A stretch of DNA of 36,969 nucleotides from an uncultured Clostridia bacterium (GTDB lineage: Bacteria > Bacillota > Clostridia > Christensenellales > Borkfalkiaceae): NCBI GenBank assembly GCA_934248055.1, contig CAKQKI010000014.1, forward strand, positions 1 to 36,969, given 5' to 3'. Under the pieces are notes generated by a model. It made no database searches and was not told where the DNA came from. It saw only the letters and a program-made list of their open reading frames with translations. Positions 33,114 to 36,969 of this stretch are shown here, piece after piece. A program made the position numbers and the translations under genes. Position 1 is the first letter of the stretch; each line of letters starts with the position of its first letter.

Positions 33114-33146
33114 ATTATAAACTATTTTAAAATTTCAGCACATACA
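33114..33146 (-). promoter_or_regulatory. Promoter P2 of the GH67-like/ROK/nanE operon with the P1-type motif
   Basis: On the minus strand -10 TATAAT (33114-33119) is preceded, after exactly 9 nt, by CTGAAATTTT and then, after 3 nt, TGTAT (33129-33146). Fifteen of these 18 positions are fixed between P1 and P2. The motif covers the place of the -35, where no good TTGACA match exists, as expected for an activator-dependent promoter. A second TATAAT lies at 33091-33096. Confidence 0.6.
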
Positions 33147-33314
33147 AATAGGCAACGAAATAATATATTTTATCCCCTTTGTTTTATCTTCCGAAGATTT
33201 TACGTTGCTATAAAATTCGGCTGAAAGACTTCCGATTGCAATATTTTCATCGCATTTTCAGACTGTTGTTTTTTAAATATTGATTTTTTTGTCGTTTAGT
33301 GTTAGTATAAAAGT

Positions 33315-34220
33315 ATGAAAAACGACGTTTTGTATAATGAAAGATTTTCCGTCATAAACCCGTCTACCGACCCTTTCAATATTATAGTCGGTCATTTCGG
33401 TTACGAAAAAACTTTGCCGACGAAAGAACCGATTACTTCCGAAGAATATCACACGTTCAGACTGCACTACGTGGTTAAAGGCAGCGTAATTTACGGTTAT
33501 AACAAGCAGAAGCGAATCGTTAAAAAGAATTCTTGTTTTTTACTTTCGCCTAAATCCGATTCTTATTACAGAACGAACCCCGAAGACCCCGCGACAATTT
33601 TTTGGGTCTCTTTCAGCGGACTTGAAGCGTTACGCATTATAGAGTTAATGGGTTTTAATGAAAATTCCGCGGGTGTTATCCTTTTAAGCGCCGCGCAGAG
33701 CAACGCAATGAAAAATTTAATGTCCGACGCGCTTAAACCCGTGTCGCCCGACCTTACGGATATCGTATTGCTTAAAAATTTTATCTCTGTAACGGAACTT
33801 CTGGCTGCAAGCAAAAAAAATAAATCGCCTGATAATGCCAAACGCGCATCGCCGTCTTCTCACATCGAAAAAGCGTTGAAATATATCGAAAAAAACTACG
33901 CAAATCCTTATCTTTCAATAGATGACGTTGCCCTTTCGATTCCTGTTCATAAAAATTATCTTTCCTTACTGTTTAAAAACTCGCTCGGCGTAACGTTCAC
34001 GCAGTATTTAACGCAAAAAAGAGTGGAAAAAGCCATTGTTTTATTGAAAAACACCGATTACTCGATATCCAGAATTTCAGGCTCGGTAGGATATGCCGAT
34101 CAACTTTATTTTTCCAAATTATTTAGAAAATTCAATAAAATGTCACCTTCGGAATACCGTAAAACCGTTTCCCGTAACGATAAAAACGATGCGCCTTTCC
34201 GCCCGTTTAATAAGCAATAA
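33315..34220 (+). CDS. AraC-family transcriptional regulator (regulator 2)
   Basis: A 301-residue protein. The N-terminal half is a cupin-like sensor (YHTFRLHYVVKGSVIYGYNKQKRIVKKNSCFLLSP). Residues about 180-285 hold two helix-turn-helix units (LSIDDVALSIPVHKNYLSLLFKNSLG and YSISRISGSVGYADQLYFSKLFRKFN), ending SPSEYRKTV as usual for the family. It is divergent from the GH67-like/ROK/nanE operon. The ATG has no ribosome site, and a TATAAA (33306-33311) stands only 3 nt upstream, too close for a normal leader; either another promoter is used or the true start is further in. It differs clearly in sequence from regulator 1. Candidate activator of P2. Confidence 0.9.
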   Translation: MKNDVLYNERFSVINPSTDPFNIIVGHFGYEKTLPTKEPITSEEYHTFRLHYVVKGSVIYGYNKQKRIVKKNSCFLLSPKSDSYYRTNPEDPATIFWVSFSGLEALRIIELMGFNENSAGVILLSAAQSNAMKNLMSDALKPVSPDLTDIVLLKNFISVTELLAASKKNKSPDNAKRASPSSHIEKALKYIEKNYANPYLSIDDVALSIPVHKNYLSLLFKNSLGVTFTQYLTQKRVEKAIVLLKNTDYSISRISGSVGYADQLYFSKLFRKFNKMSPSEYRKTVSRNDKNDAPFRPFNKQ

Positions 34221-34240
34221 ACTTTCGGCGTGAAAACGGC

Positions 34241-34297
34241 GCGGCGCTCAGGCGTTATTCGCGATTTTTTATTTGTGGGTCAATCACTACGCGCCGC
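34241..34297. terminator. GC-rich inverted repeat between convergent genes, possible terminator
   Basis: GCGGCGC (34241-34247) and GCGCCGC (34291-34297) can pair around a loop of 43 nt, in the 92-bp gap between the convergent regulator 2 and DUF4965-family genes. A T-rich stretch follows on the plus strand. The long loop makes it uncertain. Confidence 0.3.
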
Positions 34298-34312
34298 CCG
34301 TAAATTTTATTT

Positions 34313-36325
34313 TTAAAGCAAAAGCAAAAACAATCCGCCTTGCACGCTGCGAGCGCGAAACGCCGATGATTTGCCCGTTTTTGTGTAATATAAATCCGAA
34401 AACGGCGTTCTGTCAACACCGCACGATAAAAATTTGCGTACGGGAGATATAATTGCTTTACGTTTATCAATATCGTCCGTTAAAAACGCGCTCCATATAA
34501 GCCAGTCGCTTTTAGTAAACGTTTCTCTGTTTTCGAGCGGTATTCCGTATTCGTTGGTTTTGGTTAAGTAATAACTTACTTCTTTTTCCGTTAACTTTTT
34601 ATCGAACAAACCAAATCCGAACAGTTTATCGAGAACGAAATTATATTTTAACGAAAAAGTTTCTTCCCCGTTATCCCACGTAGAAGGCAGATGACTTTTA
34701 TCTTCCGCAAAATCAGATATTTCTTTTGCAAAACCTGCGGCGGTTTCGGCGTAACTCGCGTAATCTTTCGCCCCCGCCGCTTTTAATAATTCGGAATACG
34801 CTTTAAGCGCAACCGTCGCTTTTATGGAAAGATTGATATTATTTGCTATATGCCCCGCAAAATCGTCGGTACAAAGTTGATTTTCGGGTTTCAGCCCTTT
34901 TTCGGCAAGGTAATTCGCCCACTTTTTGCATAAATCGGAATATTTAAGGAAAAAAGATATATCGTCGTCTTTAAAATACGCCGCGTAAAACATTAAAAGC
35001 ATATTAGCGCTTTCTTCTATCGGCATTTGCTTTTCATAATAGTAGCAATCATAACCTTCGGGCAAATCGTAAATCGGATAAACGGAGCCCGATTCCTTCC
35101 AGAAGCCGCCTTCTCTTATGCGTTGCTCTCCGCAATTGCTTTCGGCTTTCTGTCCGTATAACTGCCCGCTGCAAACAGGATACATTCCTGCATCGTGCGG
35201 CGCAAAATCGTTGTTCCATACGGGAGACTGCGCAAAACGCAGAACAGGCTTCATCATACCCTTTATAAGTTCGGGATTATAATAAATAAACATCGGCATA
35301 GACGGATAAGAAACGTCCGCCGTGGCGATAAATCCCCCCGAACCGCACTCTTTCGACAGCCATAAAACACCGTCTTTATCATCGACGACGAGTTTATGAG
35401 CCGCCATCACCTGACGGAAAGACGCTTTTAACAAAAACACGTAATCCCCGCCGAATTTCGCCGCCTTTTCGGAAAGGTCCTTATCGGTTTTATCAAGTTT
35501 ATCGTCGATACCTTTATAATTATCTGCCGTATACTCTATGGCATCGAAAACGCTGTGACGGCTCAGATAAAACCCTTTAAGGTAATTTCCGTAGTAGTTG
35601 ATCGAAACGGTATCGTCGTACGCCAACTGAACCATTCCTTCCCGCCCGACGTTTACGGACGCCAGATATCTTTCAGTAGTTTCTTTGCCGATGCCGAGTG
35701 TAACGTCGCCGCTCCGAAGATAAGAAATCATCGCCTGATTATCGCAATAAGCAGCAATGTCGCCCGTAATATAATAATACCCGCTGTCCGTTCCGCAAAG
35801 GTCGCCGGCAGCGCAAAGCGGACGCTGATACGCAAGACCGCAAAACGCGCTTTTGCAACTTTTTAAATTTACGTTGCCGCCGCGCAAAGTTTTATCTCCG
35901 CTTAAATTTTTATCGTAACAAATTTCGCCGTTTATAAAAAACGCTACTTCCGCGTCGTCGTCCCCGGAAATTTTATATTCGATATAACATACGGGCATTG
36001 AAAGCAACTCGTAATCGTCGGGTAAAAGCGGCGATACGAATTTTAACGAAAGCAATATCCCGCCGCACTTAAATACGAAATCGGTAGTAAACGTAGTAAT
36101 ATCAACGGAAATTTGCTCCGCTTTATAAACATTTTCCATCGCTATGTCGGCATAATTACCCATAAAACACCAACTCTTTCCCCGTGACCGAACGATACCG
36201 TATATCCTCTTTTGTTCTCCGTACCACGTTTCGACGTTTTTAATATTCAATTCGTCTTCCGAGAGCCACAGCGAATACTGCGGATCATTAAGAAATAACG
36301 GATAAGACGGCAATAATCTTCTCAT
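34313..36325 (-). CDS. DUF4964/DUF5127/DUF4965/DUF1793-family protein (glutaminase A-like)
   Basis: A 670-residue protein without a signal peptide. The N-terminus (YPLFLNDPQYSLWLSEDELN, then TWYGEQKRIYGIVRSRGKSWCFMG) matches DUF4964. Residues about 65-290 match the DUF5127 beta domain. About 295-670 is an all-helical barrel with MAAHKLVVDDKDGVLWLSKE, ADVSYPSMPMFIYYNPELIKGM, NDFAPHDAGMYPV and MPIEESANMLLMFYAAY, ending RSVQGGLFLLLL. This architecture is usually annotated as glutaminase A after a fungal enzyme, but in a sugar locus a glycosidase role is more plausible. The ATG at 36325 is used because GGGAG lies 5 nt upstream; a GTG at 36331 is the alternative. It is a single-gene unit convergent with regulator 2. 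Confidence 0.8.
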   Translation of the reverse strand: MRRLLPSYPLFLNDPQYSLWLSEDELNIKNVETWYGEQKRIYGIVRSRGKSWCFMGNYADIAMENVYKAEQISVDITTFTTDFVFKCGGILLSLKFVSPLLPDDYELLSMPVCYIEYKISGDDDAEVAFFINGEICYDKNLSGDKTLRGGNVNLKSCKSAFCGLAYQRPLCAAGDLCGTDSGYYYITGDIAAYCDNQAMISYLRSGDVTLGIGKETTERYLASVNVGREGMVQLAYDDTVSINYYGNYLKGFYLSRHSVFDAIEYTADNYKGIDDKLDKTDKDLSEKAAKFGGDYVFLLKASFRQVMAAHKLVVDDKDGVLWLSKECGSGGFIATADVSYPSMPMFIYYNPELIKGMMKPVLRFAQSPVWNNDFAPHDAGMYPVCSGQLYGQKAESNCGEQRIREGGFWKESGSVYPIYDLPEGYDCYYYEKQMPIEESANMLLMFYAAYFKDDDISFFLKYSDLCKKWANYLAEKGLKPENQLCTDDFAGHIANNINLSIKATVALKAYSELLKAAGAKDYASYAETAAGFAKEISDFAEDKSHLPSTWDNGEETFSLKYNFVLDKLFGFGLFDKKLTEKEVSYYLTKTNEYGIPLENRETFTKSDWLIWSAFLTDDIDKRKAIISPVRKFLSCGVDRTPFSDLYYTKTGKSSAFRARSVQGGLFLLLL

Positions 36326-36434
36326 AAACACTCCCTTTATATGCGTTTTACCCTGCCGCTTCAGAGCGAAAGGGCTTTAAATTTTACTTATTTAAATGCC
36401 GGGGATTCCATTCGTCATCCCTATCTTCTTATAA

Positions 36435-36443
36435 ATTATAACA
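36435..36443 (-). promoter_or_regulatory. Extended -10 promoter of the DUF4965-family gene
   Basis: On the minus strand TGTTATAAT (TG-n-TATAAT) lies about 110 nt before the start at 36325. No convincing -35 is seen 17 nt upstream, which extended -10 promoters can lack. The P1/P2 motif is absent, so this gene may be controlled differently. The remainder of 36326-36583 is AT-rich and shows no gene. Confidence 0.4.
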
Positions 36444-36583
36444 CATTGCACTGCCGGTTGTATATGGAATAAAATCAAATAAATATGGAAAATATTAACA
36501 TATACCCTACTTGAAATTCGGACGCAAACATCTGCTCTTGCAGTCTTATTGCGTATCCTGTCAATAATAACAAAAATTTATAT

Positions 36584-36614
36584 AAAAAACGACTGATGAT
36601 CTCAGTCGTTTTTT
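36584..36614. terminator. Strong bidirectional terminator next to the tRNA fragment
   Basis: AAAAAACGACTGA pairs perfectly over 13 bp with TCAGTCGTTTTTT around the loop TGATC. A-run and T-run flank the stem, so it can stop transcription in both directions. It begins directly after the CCA end of the tRNA fragment on the minus strand and is therefore the natural tRNA terminator. Confidence 0.85.
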
Positions 36615-36657
36615 GGTACTCCCGGCGGGAATCGAACCCACAACTGCCCCTTAGGAG
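36614..36657 (-). other. 3' half of a tRNA-Arg(CCU) gene, probable integration attachment site
   Basis: Read on the minus strand this is anticodon loop CTCCTAA, stem GGGGC, variable loop AGTT, T-arm GTGGG-TTCGATT-CCCGC, acceptor strand CGGGAGT, A, CCA. The T-stem pairs correctly, and the order and lengths match known tRNA-Arg(CCU) genes. The 5' side of the anticodon stem should be GCCCC but is TAAAA, and no CGGGAGT-complementary acceptor strand is found upstream in the window, so the 5' half is missing. Identity stopping in the anticodon loop is the usual crossover pattern of tyrosine-recombinase attachment sites. The fragment with its terminator marks the chromosome side; the element would extend to higher coordinates. 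Confidence 0.8.
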
Positions 36658-36969
36658 TTTTAAAAAATTCTCAAAATCCTATTAAAATAAGCAATTTTCG
36701 CACATTTTTGGGCGTTTTGAGCAATATTTTTCGTCTAAATCGGCTATTTTCTTTCGTTTTTTCGGCAATTTTTAGATTTCAAAATAATTTTTAAACTAAA
36801 ATAACACCAAAAACAATACCAATTTTCATAGCCGCTTTCAAAAAATTTAACGCCAAACGACACTCTATTTTTCGCTTGCTATGCCAGACAAAAATAATAC
36901 GAACCTTGCAAAAACGCCGCAATTTACGCGCTTTTTTGCAAATTCTCGGACGGTGTACGTATAGTACTA
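36658..36969. other. AT-rich non-coding end of a probable integrated element
   Basis: No convincing gene is seen. The sequence is rich in A/T runs and contains short repeats of the type ACCAAAAACAATACCAA (36808-36824) and an imperfect inverted repeat (TTGCAAAAA-CGC near 36905, GCGC-TTTTTTGCAA near 36930). On the minus strand one frame stays open from 36967 to about 36800, but it has no start, ribosome site or recognisable motif. It probably belongs to the element whose attachment site lies at 36614-36657. Confidence 0.4.

Noticed and set aside
34313..36325. Confident annotation as a glutaminase
   Set aside because: The family name comes from a fungal protein; nothing in the sequence or context shows glutamine as substrate.
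36801..36967. Open minus-strand frame at the right edge as the end of an integrase gene
   Set aside because: No tyrosine-recombinase motifs (R, HxxR, Y box) are visible in the translated stretch; length is compatible with chance.
36614..36969. Group I intron in the anticodon loop of tRNA-Arg(CCU) as an explanation for the split tRNA
   Set aside because: Such introns are known in this tRNA, but the 5' half is not found in the remaining 312 bp and the base before the 3' exon is A rather than the required terminal G.

Overview
The window reads as a chromosomal glycan-utilisation locus from a Gram-positive-type Clostridia (Firmicutes/Bacillota), probably an uncultured gut or rumen lineage; a Christensenellales-like member is only a guess. 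The grounds are AGGAGG-type ribosome binding sites, sigma-A-like promoters, lipoprotein and Sec signals without TonB/SusCD genes, a carbohydrate ABC importer without its own ATPase, AraC regulators, and Flg_new/DUF5011-type repeats in the exported proteins. Almost all genes lie on the minus strand; only two AraC-family regulators are on the plus strand.

Layout from right to left, the direction of most transcription. (i) 36.6 kb: the 3' half of a tRNA-Arg(CCU) gene with its terminator, a probable integration junction; DNA beyond it (36658-36969) looks like the end of an inserted element. (ii) 36.3-34.3 kb: a DUF4964/5127/4965/1793 (glutaminase A-like) protein. (iii) 34.2-33.3 kb: AraC regulator 2 (+), divergent from a short operon (33.05-30.06 kb) encoding a GH67/GH20-like protein, a ROK sugar kinase and NanE (ManNAc-6-P epimerase). 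(iv) 29.1-30.0 kb: AraC regulator 1 (+) with a consensus promoter, divergent from the main run. (v) 28.9-4.7 kb: a 1350-aa secreted protein, a 39-aa small protein, a hairpin and an internal promoter, a 55-aa membrane peptide, a 1813-aa secreted protein, the ABC binding protein and two permeases, a 955-aa secreted protein, a DUF4838 lipoprotein, a TIM-barrel hydrolase, a DUF4091/GH123-like protein, GH31 and an FAD oxidoreductase. (vi) 4.5 kb to the left edge: GH20, GH78, SGNH hydrolase and a Gfo/Idh/MocA oxidoreductase cut by the window edge.

How it may work (inference): three very large secreted proteins built on a repeated beta-rich module, plus two lipoproteins, would capture an amino-sugar- and perhaps rhamnose-containing glycan outside the cell. 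The ABC importer would bring oligosaccharides in. Cytoplasmic exo-enzymes without signal peptides (GH20, GH123-like, GH31, GH78, GH67-like, SGNH esterase) and two redox enzymes would dismantle them, and ROK kinase plus NanE would feed ManNAc into GlcNAc-6-P metabolism.

The two most unexpected signals are regulatory and structural. The promoter regions of the 28.9-kb and 33.05-kb operons carry the same motif (TGTAT-N3-CTGAAATTTT) exactly 9 nt upstream of the -10, and the 4.5-kb promoter carries related elements. The three giant secreted proteins share a module of about 220-280 residues that I cannot assign to a named family.
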